Shown: in pieces, positions 47,480 to 54,887 of the stretch | Position numbering within the stretch: the first letter of the stretch is position 1 | How the letters are laid out: the number at the start of each line of letters is the position of its first letter | The notes under the pieces: generated by a model | What the model saw: the letters and a program-made list of their open reading frames with translations, nothing else | Database searches by the model: none | What the model was told of the DNA's origin: nothing | Translations under genes and position numbers: made by a program | NCBI RefSeq assembly: GCF_026967935.1 | Contig: NZ_JAPVBL010000002.1 | Coordinates: 636,969-700,968 of the forward strand | Length of the DNA: 64,000 nucleotides | Direction: 5' to 3' | Source: Modestobacter sp. VKM Ac-2982 | GTDB taxonomy: Bacteria > Actinomycetota > Actinomycetes > Mycobacteriales > Geodermatophilaceae

Positions 47480-48847
47480 TCAGCAGCCGACGGGGGTCAG
47501 CCGGCGGTCGCGCTGGGCGGCCCACCAGGCGCGGCCCTCGGCGGGCAGGCCGGCGATCGGGTCGTAGTAGGCGTACCGCCGGTCGAGGGCGTCGGCGTCG
47601 GTGCGCTCGATGCCGGTGCGGTAGTTCTTCGTCCAGTAGGAGATGCCCCGCTCCCGGTCGTACTCGGCGACCTGGTGCACCCAGCGCTTGCCGACGTAGG
47701 GCACGTCGCAGACGATCCGCGGCGTCGCGAACCCGGGCAGGTAGCCCATGACGTCGTGCTGCAGGGTCTGCGCGGTGGCCAGCGAGACCCGCCAGTGCTC
47801 GGCGCTGGGGATCATGTCGCACATGTAGAAGTAGTAGGGCGTGATCGAGGCGCCGTCGAGGAGGGCGAAGCACAGGTCCAGCAGCTGCCCGGCGGTGTCG
47901 TTCACCCCGGCCAGCAGCACGCCCTGGTTGCGCACGTCGCGCACGCCGGCCGCCAGCAGCGCCCGGGTGGCCTCGGCGACCAGCGGGGTCACCGACTGGG
48001 CGGCGTTGACGTGGGTGTGCACCGCCAGCGAGACGCCCCGTTCCCGGGCGGTGGCGGCCAGCCGGCCCATCCCGTCGACGACCTCGGGCTGCAGCCAGTG
48101 CTGGGGGAGGCCCATCAGCGCCTTGGACGCGAGCCGGACGTCCCGGATCGAGTCGATCTCCAGCAGCCCCTCGACGAAGGCGGCGAGGTTCTTGAAGGGC
48201 AGGTTGGCGACGTCCCCGCCGGAGACGACGACGTCCCGCACCCCGGGGGTGCGCCGCAGGTAGGCCAGCATCTCGCCCTGCCGGTCGACCGGCTTGAGGT
48301 CGAAGCGCAGCTTGTCCACCGCCGGGGTGGAGTTGCCGACCAGGTCCATCCGGGTGCAGTGCCCGCAGTACTGCGGGCAGGTGGACAGCAGCTCGGCCAG
48401 CACCTTGGTGGGGTAGCGGTGGGTGAGGCCCTCGACCGCCCACATCTCGTGCTCGTGGAGGGAGTCCCGGGCTGCGTGCGGGTGGCTGGCCTCGTCGCCG
48501 GGCAGCCGGTCGGAGGCGACCGGGAGCATGTAGCGACGCACCGGGTCGGCCAGCATGGCGGCAGCGTCGGGGACGCCGCCGGGCACCATCGTGTTGAGCA
48601 TCTGCGGCGGCAGCAGCAGCGACATCGTGGCCCGGCCGGCCTGGTCGGCCTCGACGTCGGCGTAGAACGACTCGTCCAGCAGGTCGCCGTAGACCCCGCG
48701 CAGCTGGCGGAGGTTCTTCACGCAGTGCGCGCGCTGCCACTGGGCGCTCCGCCAGTCCTCCTCGGTGACCCCGGCGAAGCCGGGCAGGCGCCGCCAGTCG
48801 GGCTCGACGAGCTCGCGGGCGGTGTACTCGTAGGGCTGCTCCAGCAC
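47480..48847 (-). CDS. kamA: KamA family radical SAM protein (lysine 2,3-aminomutase)
   Basis: A 455-aa radical SAM aminomutase expected to convert L-lysine to L-beta-lysine with PLP. The iron-sulfur motif is C157-P-Q-Y-C161-G-H-C164. MSLLLPPQMLNTMVPGGVPD, SGGDVANLPFKNL and HTHVNAAQSVTPLV follow the family. The usual PLP-lysine segment PGGGGK appears as PYVGK (Lys387), so the lysine is kept but the glycines are not. The GTG start follows caggagttcc. It is divergent from kdd, kamD, kamE and kal, which continue beta-lysine breakdown. Confidence 0.88.
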   Translation of the reverse strand: MLEQPYEYTARELVEPDWRRLPGFAGVTEEDWRSAQWQRAHCVKNLRQLRGVYGDLLDESFYADVEADQAGRATMSLLLPPQMLNTMVPGGVPDAAAMLADPVRRYMLPVASDRLPGDEASHPHAARDSLHEHEMWAVEGLTHRYPTKVLAELLSTCPQYCGHCTRMDLVGNSTPAVDKLRFDLKPVDRQGEMLAYLRRTPGVRDVVVSGGDVANLPFKNLAAFVEGLLEIDSIRDVRLASKALMGLPQHWLQPEVVDGMGRLAATARERGVSLAVHTHVNAAQSVTPLVAEATRALLAAGVRDVRNQGVLLAGVNDTAGQLLDLCFALLDGASITPYYFYMCDMIPSAEHWRVSLATAQTLQHDVMGYLPGFATPRIVCDVPYVGKRWVHQVAEYDRERGISYWTKNYRTGIERTDADALDRRYAYYDPIAGLPAEGRAWWAAQRDRRLTPVGC

Positions 48848-48862
48848 CGGAACTCCTGTCCG

Positions 48863-48889
48863 CGCGGTGTCTCCAACTCCGACACCGCG
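48863..48889. promoter_or_regulatory. Candidate operator between kamA and kdd
   Basis: 9-bp inverted repeat cgcggtgtc (48863-48871) and gacaccgcg (48881-48889) separated by 9 nt, 16 nt upstream of the kamA start. A further ggtgtcgcg half-site lies at about 48939, before kdd. This suggests one regulator controlling both directions. Confidence 0.45.
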
Positions 48890-48971
48890 ACCCTACGGGA
48901 AGAAGTTCGGCATCTGGAAGGAATGGCGATAGCTTCTCCGGTGTCGCGCCGGGGACGACGAAAGGACGACG

Positions 48972-50009
48972 GTGGTGATGGACGTGCTGCACCGCAGCCT
49001 CGGCGTGCACCGGGTGCTCGAACCGGCCGGCGTGCTGCCCCAGGCCGCCCTCCGGCTGGACGCGGACCCACGGATCGGCCCGGACGAGGTGCGCATCGCC
49101 GTCCACCGGCTCAACCTCGACGCCGCCTCCTACCGGCAGCTGGCCGAGGAGCACGGCGGGGACGGCGACCGGGTGCGCGCCGCGGTGCTCGGGATCGTCG
49201 AGCGCCGGGGCAAGATGCACAACCCGGTCACCGGCTCGGGCGGGATGCTCATCGGCGTCGTCGACGAGGTGGGCGACGACTCCCCGCTCGGCCTGGAACC
49301 CGGCCAGCGGGTCGCCACCCTGGTCTCCCTCACGCTCACCCCGCTGCGGATCACCGACGGGCTGGCGCGGTGGGACGGCCGCAGCGAGCAGGTGCCGGCC
49401 GCCGGGACGGCGGTGTTGTTCTCCCGCTCGATCGCCGCCGTTCTGCCCGACGACCTGCCGCAGGAGGTGGCGCTGGCGGTGCTGGACGTCTGTGGCGCCC
49501 CGGCGGCCACCGAGCGGGTCGTGCACCGGTCGGGCCACCGGCCCTCGGTCGCCGTCCTGGGTGCGGCCGGCAAGTCCGGCTGCCTGAGCCTGGCCGCCGC
49601 CCGCGACGCCCGCGCAGGCCGGCTGGTCGGCGTGGTGCGGGACGAGCGGGAGGCCGCCGCGCTGCGGGCGGCCCGGCTGGCCGACGAGGTGGTGGTGGCC
49701 GACGCCACCGACCCGCTCGCCGTCGCGGCCGCGGTCGGGGCGCCGGTCGACGTCACCGTCGTCTGCGTCGACACCCCCGGCGCCGAGCACGGGGCGGTCC
49801 TCGCGACGGCCGACGGCGGCACCGTGGTCTTCTTCTCCATGGCCACGTCCTTCTCGGCGGCGGCCCTGGGAGCTGAGGGGATGGCGGCGGACGTGACGAT
49901 GCTCGTGGGCAACGGCTACACGCCGGGGCACGCGGCCCTGGCGATGGACCTCTACCGGCACTCGCCGGGGGTGCGGTCCCTGATCGAGCCGCGGGTCCGC
50001 GCCTCATGA
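48972..50009 (+). CDS. kdd: L-erythro-3,5-diaminohexanoate dehydrogenase Kdd
   Basis: A 345-aa NAD(P)-dependent enzyme that oxidatively deaminates 3,5-diaminohexanoate to 5-amino-3-oxohexanoate in lysine degradation. The family start is HRSLGVHRVLEPAGVLPQAA. A catalytic-domain block reads RRGKMHNPVTGSGGMLIG, and the Rossmann loop is VLGAAGKSGCLSLAAA. The end (MVGNGYTPGHAALAMDLYR type) is conserved. Three starts, two GTGs and an ATG, lie within 9 nt; gaaagg favours the first. The stop overlaps the amidohydrolase start (ATGA). Confidence 0.92.
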   Translation: MVMDVLHRSLGVHRVLEPAGVLPQAALRLDADPRIGPDEVRIAVHRLNLDAASYRQLAEEHGGDGDRVRAAVLGIVERRGKMHNPVTGSGGMLIGVVDEVGDDSPLGLEPGQRVATLVSLTLTPLRITDGLARWDGRSEQVPAAGTAVLFSRSIAAVLPDDLPQEVALAVLDVCGAPAATERVVHRSGHRPSVAVLGAAGKSGCLSLAAARDARAGRLVGVVRDEREAAALRAARLADEVVVADATDPLAVAAAVGAPVDVTVVCVDTPGAEHGAVLATADGGTVVFFSMATSFSAAALGAEGMAADVTMLVGNGYTPGHAALAMDLYRHSPGVRSLIEPRVRAS

Positions 50010-51511
50010 GCGAGCTGCTCATCCGGGACGTGACGGTCGGGGACCGGCCCGGCCGGGCGGTGCACGTCGTCGCCGGGCGGATCGCCTGGCTGGGCGCAGC
50101 GGCCGACGCACCCCGGGCCGGCCGGGTGCTGGACGGCGGGGGAGCGCTGCTGACCCCCGCGTTCGTCGACGCCCACGTGCACGCCACCGCCACCGGCCTG
50201 GCGCTCACCGGCCTGGACCTGCACGGCGCCGACAGCCTGCGCTCCGCCTTGACCGGCGTCACCGCCCAGACCACCGCCGCGCCCACCGGCACGGTGCTCG
50301 GAACGGGCTGGGACGAGACCGGCTGGCCCGAGGGCCGCGGGCTCACCCGGCACGACCTGGACGCAGTGGTGGGGGAGCGGCCGGCCTACCTGGCCCGGGT
50401 CGACGTGCACTCGGCCACCGTCTCCACCGCGCTGCTGGACCGGGTGCCTGGGATCACCGCCCTGCCCGGGTACAGCCCCGACGGCCGGCTCCGGCTCGAC
50501 GCCCACCACGCCGCCCGGCAGGCCGCCTACGGTTCGGTGCCGCCCGATCAGCGGCGCAGCGCGCAGCGGGCCACGTTGGACGCCGCGGCCGCGCTGGGGA
50601 TCGGCAGCGTGCACGAGATGGCCGGTCCGGAGGTGTCCAGCGCCGAGGACCTCGCCGGGCTGCTCGCGCTGGCCGCCGAGGCGCCCGGGCCGCGGGTGGT
50701 CGGGTACTGGGGCGAGCTCTCCGAGCGCGGCGGGCTGGACGTCGTCCGGGAGCTCCGGCTGGCCGGCGCCGGTGGTGACCTGTTCTGCGACGGTGCGTTC
50801 GGCTCGCACACCGCGGCGCTGAGCAGCCCCTACGCCGACCGGCCGGAGACCACCGGTGCGCTGCGCTTCGAGACCGCGGCCCTCGTCGAGCACGTCCGCG
50901 CCTGCACCGTCGCCGGGCTGCAGGCCGGGTTCCACTGCATCGGGGACGCCGCCGTCGACCAGGTGCTGGCCGCGGTCGGGGCGGTCGTCGCAGAGCTGGG
51001 CCGGGACGCCGTCCGGGCCTGCCGGCACCGGCTGGAGCACGTGGAGATGGTCGGCGACGAGGCGATCGCCCTGCTGCGCCAGTGGGGGATGGTCGCCAGC
51101 GTCCAGCCCGCCTTCGACGCCGCCTGGGGCGGGCCGGCCGGCATGTACGCCGAGCGGCTGGGCGTCGAGCGGGCAGCCGGCTGCAACCCGCTCGCCGACC
51201 TCGTCGACGCCGACGTGACCGTCGCCATCGGCAGCGATGCCCCGGTCACCCCACTGGACCCGTGGGGCGGCGTGCACGCCGCGATCGACCACACCACCCC
51301 CGGCTCCGGCCTGCGCCCCTTCGACGCCTTCGACGCCGCGACCCACGGCGGCTGGGTGGCAGCCCGCGCCGAGCACCCGGAGGGCCCGCTGGCCGTGGGC
51401 GCGCCGGCGGACCTCGCGCTCTGGGCGACCGAGCTGACGCTCTCCGCCGCCCTGGCCGGCCGCGCCCGCCCCACCTGCCGCCAGCTCATCGTCGCGGGAC
51501 GACCGTGCTGA
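50006..51511 (+). CDS. Amidohydrolase family protein within the lysine-degradation operon
   Basis: A 501-aa metal-dependent hydrolase of the YtcJ-like amidohydrolase branch. The N-terminal FVDAHVHATATGLALTGLDL carries the HxH metal site; SAT and GWDETGWP are typical of the branch. CRHRLEHVEMVGDEAIALL supplies the later His, and AIGSDAPVTPLDPW the terminal catalytic Asp. The ATG overlaps the kdd stop and kamD follows 91 nt later, so it is part of the kdd-kamDE unit. It occupies the place where kce often sits; whether it acts on a pathway intermediate is unknown. Confidence 0.85.
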   Translation: MSELLIRDVTVGDRPGRAVHVVAGRIAWLGAAADAPRAGRVLDGGGALLTPAFVDAHVHATATGLALTGLDLHGADSLRSALTGVTAQTTAAPTGTVLGTGWDETGWPEGRGLTRHDLDAVVGERPAYLARVDVHSATVSTALLDRVPGITALPGYSPDGRLRLDAHHAARQAAYGSVPPDQRRSAQRATLDAAAALGIGSVHEMAGPEVSSAEDLAGLLALAAEAPGPRVVGYWGELSERGGLDVVRELRLAGAGGDLFCDGAFGSHTAALSSPYADRPETTGALRFETAALVEHVRACTVAGLQAGFHCIGDAAVDQVLAAVGAVVAELGRDAVRACRHRLEHVEMVGDEAIALLRQWGMVASVQPAFDAAWGGPAGMYAERLGVERAAGCNPLADLVDADVTVAIGSDAPVTPLDPWGGVHAAIDHTTPGSGLRPFDAFDAATHGGWVAARAEHPEGPLAVGAPADLALWATELTLSAALAGRARPTCRQLIVAGRPC

Positions 51512-51602
51512 CCAGCACCCGCCGGGCGAGATCGCGGAGCCGTCTCGCCGGCTGCGGCGGAAGACGACCGGCACCGGCGCCGGCACGGGACGAAGGAGCT
51601 CG

Positions 51603-53177
51603 GTGATGAGCAGGCTGCAGCTGGACCAGGCGCTGGTGGCGCGGGCGCGGGAGCTCGCCGCCCGGGCGGCGGCGCCGGTGGTCGACCTGGCCGCCACGCA
51701 CACCACGATCTCGGTGGAGCGGGCCCAGCTGCGGCTGGCCGGGCTGACCGGCACCGACCCGGTCCTCGGCGACGGTGAGGTGCCCTGGGTCAACCGGGTG
51801 GTGGACGCCGTCCGTGACCAGGTCGGCCTGCAGCACGGGGTGGCGCTGCCGGTCTGGCACGCGCTGAGCTCCGGCGGCACGCTGGCCGACCTCGCCGAGC
51901 AGGTCGGCGCCGGCACCGCCCGGTTCACCGTGCCCGAGGGGGCCGCCGCCGACCAGGCCCGGGAGGCCGCCCGCACCGCCGTCGGTGCCGGGATCGCCCG
52001 GATCGACGCGAACCGGGCCCGCCGGGACGAGCTGGTCGCCACGCACGGCGACCCGCCCCGCCGTCCGTGGATCTACCTGATCGTGGCCACGGGCGACATC
52101 CACGAGGACATCCCGCAGGCCCAGGCCGCCGCCCGCGCCGGCGCCGACGTCATCGCCGTCATCCGCTCCACCGGGCAGTCGCTGCTGGACTACGTGCCCG
52201 AGGGCGCCACCCGCACCGGGTACGCCGGCACGTACGCCACCCAGGAGAACTTCCGGCTGATGCGGGCCGCCCTGGACGACGTCAGCGCCGAACTCGGGCG
52301 CTACGTCCGGCTGACCAACTACGCCTCCGGGCTGTGCATGCCGGAGATCGCCGTCCTGGCCGGGCTGGAGCGGCTGGACATGATGCTCAACGACGCGATG
52401 TACGGGATCCTCTTCCGCGACATCAACCCGATCCGGACCTTCGTCGACCAGCGGTTCAGCCGGATGGTGCACGCCCGCGCCGGGATCATCATCAACACCG
52501 GCGAGGACAACTACCTCACCACCGCCGACGCCGTCGACGAGGCGCACACCGTCACCGTCAGCCAGCTGCTCAACGAGCGGCTGGCGCACGAGGCCGGGCT
52601 CGCGGACTGGCAGCTGGGCCTGGGGCACGCCTTCGAGATCGACCCGGGCGTCCCCGAGTCCTTCCGGCTGGAGCTGGCGCACGCACTGCTGGCCCGCGGG
52701 CTCTTCCCGGACGCGCCGCTGAAGTGGATGCCGCCGACCAAGCACATGACCGGCGACGTGTTCCGCGGCTACCTGCTCGACGGCTTCTTCAACCTGGCCG
52801 GGGCGCTCACCGGCCAGGGGATCCTGCTGGTCGGGATGATGACCGAGGCGGTGGTCACCCCGTGGCTCTCCGACCGGGACCTGGCGCTGCGCAACGTCCG
52901 CTACGTGCTCGAGGCCGCCGGGAACCTCCACGAGGACTTCGCGCCCCAGCCCGGTGGGTTCATCGATCGCCGGGCGCACACCGTGCTGACCGAGGCCGTC
53001 GACCTGCTGGAGCGGATCGCCGACCACCCCCAGGGCCTGATCCAGGCGGTCGCCGACGGCACCTTCGGCATCACCAAGCGGGCCCCGGACGGCGGCAAGG
53101 GCCTGGACGGCGTCGTCCGCAAGGCCGCCGACCACTTCGACCCGGCCACCGAACTGCTGGAGCGCATCCATGCCTGA
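51603..53177 (+). CDS. kamD: Lysine 5,6-aminomutase alpha subunit KamD
   Basis: TIM-barrel subunit of the B12- and PLP-dependent enzyme that moves the terminal amino group of beta-lysine (or D-lysine). The 524-aa chain has the characteristic blocks LDQALVARARELAARAAAPV, YLIVATGDIHEDIPQAQAAA, NYASGLCMPEIAVLAGLERL, DINPIRTFVDQRFSRMVHAR and KWMPPTKHMTGDVFRGYLLD. Two starts are possible, the GTG at 51603 and the ATG at 51606; aaggag favours either. The stop overlaps the kamE ATG, as expected for a two-subunit enzyme. Confidence 0.94.
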   Translation: MMSRLQLDQALVARARELAARAAAPVVDLAATHTTISVERAQLRLAGLTGTDPVLGDGEVPWVNRVVDAVRDQVGLQHGVALPVWHALSSGGTLADLAEQVGAGTARFTVPEGAAADQAREAARTAVGAGIARIDANRARRDELVATHGDPPRRPWIYLIVATGDIHEDIPQAQAAARAGADVIAVIRSTGQSLLDYVPEGATRTGYAGTYATQENFRLMRAALDDVSAELGRYVRLTNYASGLCMPEIAVLAGLERLDMMLNDAMYGILFRDINPIRTFVDQRFSRMVHARAGIIINTGEDNYLTTADAVDEAHTVTVSQLLNERLAHEAGLADWQLGLGHAFEIDPGVPESFRLELAHALLARGLFPDAPLKWMPPTKHMTGDVFRGYLLDGFFNLAGALTGQGILLVGMMTEAVVTPWLSDRDLALRNVRYVLEAAGNLHEDFAPQPGGFIDRRAHTVLTEAVDLLERIADHPQGLIQAVADGTFGITKRAPDGGKGLDGVVRKAADHFDPATELLERIHA

Positions 53178-53952
53178 GACCCGCCAGAATGGCCATCTTG
53201 GTGGAACCGGGGCCGGGAGCGTGGTGCGGCCGTACGGGGACACCACCGGTGACGGGATGGTGCAGACGTCGTTCACGTTGCCCGTCCCGCCCGGGCCGAG
53301 GGCCGAGGGCGCCGCGCTGCAGCTGGCCCAGAAGATGGGCATCGAGCCGGCGATGGTGGTGCACAGCGCCGGTATCGGAGAGGGGTTCACCTTCTTCGTC
53401 GTCTACGGCAGCGTGCGGCACCTGGTGGACCTGGACGCCGTGCAGGTCGAGGAGCGGGCCTATCCGCTGCTGTCGCCCGGTGAGGTCAACGCCGCGGTGA
53501 AGACCCGGCTCCGGCGCAGCCTCGTCGTCCTGGGGGCCTGCATCGGCACCGATGCGCACACCGTGGGCATCGACGCGATCCTCAACCTCAAGGGCTTCGC
53601 GGGGGAGAAGGGCCTGGAGTACTACCGGGAGCTGCAGGTGGCCAACCTCGGCGCCCAGGTCAGCGTGCCGGAGCTGGTGCACGCCGCCCGCGCGCGCAAG
53701 GCCGACGCCGTCCTGGTCTCCCAGGTGGTGACCCAGAAGGACGCCCACCTGCGCAACACCCGCGAGCTGGCCGCCGCGTTCCGCGAGGCGATGGGGGAGT
53801 CCCGGCCGCTGCTGGTGGTCGGCGGCCCCCGCTTCGACCCGGCGATGGCCGCCGACCTCGGGGTGGACAAGGTCTTCGGCCGGGGGACGACGCCCGGCGA
53901 GGTCGCCAGCTACCTGGTGCACGCACTCGTCCCCGCGGAGGAGCCCGCATGA
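53170..53952 (+). CDS. kamE: Lysine 5,6-aminomutase beta subunit KamE
   Basis: A 260-aa subunit carrying both cofactors. VLGACIGTDAHTVGIDAILN holds the base-off B12 motif with His130. Lys141, 11 residues later, is spaced like the PLP-binding lysine of the Clostridium enzyme. The usual start resembles VRPYGDTTGDGMVQTSFTLP. Here 18 extra residues (MPETRQNGHLGGTGAGSV) precede it when the ATG at 53170 is used. These are partly encoded by the 24-bp palindromic repeat. A GTG at 53221 is the alternative start without the insert. Confidence 0.93.
   Translation: MPETRQNGHLGGTGAGSVVRPYGDTTGDGMVQTSFTLPVPPGPRAEGAALQLAQKMGIEPAMVVHSAGIGEGFTFFVVYGSVRHLVDLDAVQVEERAYPLLSPGEVNAAVKTRLRRSLVVLGACIGTDAHTVGIDAILNLKGFAGEKGLEYYRELQVANLGAQVSVPELVHAARARKADAVLVSQVVTQKDAHLRNTRELAAAFREAMGESRPLLVVGGPRFDPAMAADLGVDKVFGRGTTPGEVASYLVHALVPAEEPA
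53181..53204. repeat. 24-nt palindromic repeat, copy 2 (inside the kamE 5' end)
   Basis: Matches copy 1 at 33416-33439 at 20 of 24 positions, with the shared centre AATGGCCAT and the arms CCRCC and GGTGG. It begins 4 nt after the kamD stop and would encode RQNGHLGG in the extended KamE. Confidence 0.65.
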
Positions 53953-54365
53953 CCGACCCGCGCCCGACCGACCCGCGCCTGGGGCTGGTCGTCACCCACC
54001 GCCGCTACGTGCCGTACGCCCACGCCCACTACGGCGGCGCGCTCGTCGACGGGGCGTACACGCTGGGCCTGTTCGGCGACGTCGCGACGGAGGTGGCGAT
54101 CCGCAGCGACGGCGACGAGGGGCTGCTCGCCGGGTACTCGGAGGTCTCCTTCCTCGCCCCGGTGCAGGCCGGCGACGTGCTGGAGGCCTCCTGCGAGGTG
54201 GTCCGGGTGGGCCGCCGCAGCCGGGAGCTGCGCTGCTGGGCCGACGTCGTGGCCCGCGCCGACCCCTCCCGCGGTGCGTCGGCCGCCCAGCTGCTCGACC
54301 CGCCGCTGCGGGTGGTCGAGGCGGTGGCGACGCTCGTCGTCCCCACCCCCGACTCCCCGGGCTGA
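53949..54365 (+). CDS. kal: 3-aminobutyryl-CoA ammonia-lyase Kal (hotdog fold)
   Basis: A 138-aa hotdog-fold protein resembling the deaminase that turns 3-aminobutyryl-CoA into crotonyl-CoA late in lysine fermentation. The start LVVTHRRYVPYAHAHYGGAL and the following DGAYTLGLFGDVATEVAIRS and EVSFLAPVQAGDVLEASCEV fit the family. The gene overlaps kamE by 4 nt (ATGA), completing a coupled kamD-kamE-kal unit. The two enzymes that would link them, Kce and the CoA steps, are not in the window. Confidence 0.88.
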   Translation: MTDPRPTDPRLGLVVTHRRYVPYAHAHYGGALVDGAYTLGLFGDVATEVAIRSDGDEGLLAGYSEVSFLAPVQAGDVLEASCEVVRVGRRSRELRCWADVVARADPSRGASAAQLLDPPLRVVEAVATLVVPTPDSPG

Positions 54366-54887
54366 CGCCGGCGGGTGTCCGTCCCGTCATCGCCACGCCA
54401 CCGGGTGTTCCGCTCCGGTGACGCTCCGAACCACCGGTCCCAAAGGGTTCCCCGGCGTCCGATCGGTGCCTAGGGTCGGGGTCGCCCCATCCCGGGAGAC
54501 CGGGGTGTGCTTCCCCCTCGGCACAGTCGCGCGCTCGTCCCTCGGTGACGCAGTCCGGTGACGCACCTCGCGTCGCTGCCTGCGCACACCGCCAGGCCGA
54601 GGGGGGACCGCGGACCCGAGGGTGCACGTCCCACTCCCGACGTCCGCTCCGGCGGGGCCCCGCGTCACCAGACAACGGAACGGCGACCGCAGCCAGCGGC
54701 CGCTGTCCCGGCCCGAAGGCGCGGGGTGCCCCGGTGCGGACGCCGGTCAGGTGCAGCTGCGGCGGTCGCCCAGCCGGGAGTGGGATGCTGGGAGCTGGTC
54801 ACGGCATCAGCGCCACGACCGGGTCCGGGCGGTACGCCGGGCCCTGGGTGTCCCGGGCAGCGACCCGGGCCAGCGCGGAGGGCGGCG
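54366..54887. other. 522-nt gap between kal and lnt
   Basis: No convincing gene. A TAGGGT box at 54471-54476 could start a long (about 400 nt) leader for lnt, and the region is full of short GC-rich hairpins (for example gacgc/gcgtc around 54419-54458). TGACGCA occurs twice at about 54546 and 54557. A c-di-AMP-type riboswitch was considered because of local motifs but not supported. Open frames here have composition unlike the neighbouring genes. Confidence 0.4.

Noticed and set aside
50006..51511. Amidohydrolase as a Kce-type cleavage enzyme
   Set aside because: It has the HxH and Asp metal sites of amidohydrolases, not the BKACE zinc motif, so it is not a Kce homologue.
54419..54520. c-di-AMP (ydaO-type) riboswitch
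   Set aside because: Some local words and hairpins are suggestive, but the conserved core could not be laid out.
54558..54887. Long N-terminal extension of Lnt
   Set aside because: The in-frame sequence is Arg/Pro/Gly-rich and unlike any Lnt; a GTG with a ribosome-binding sequence lies at 54888.
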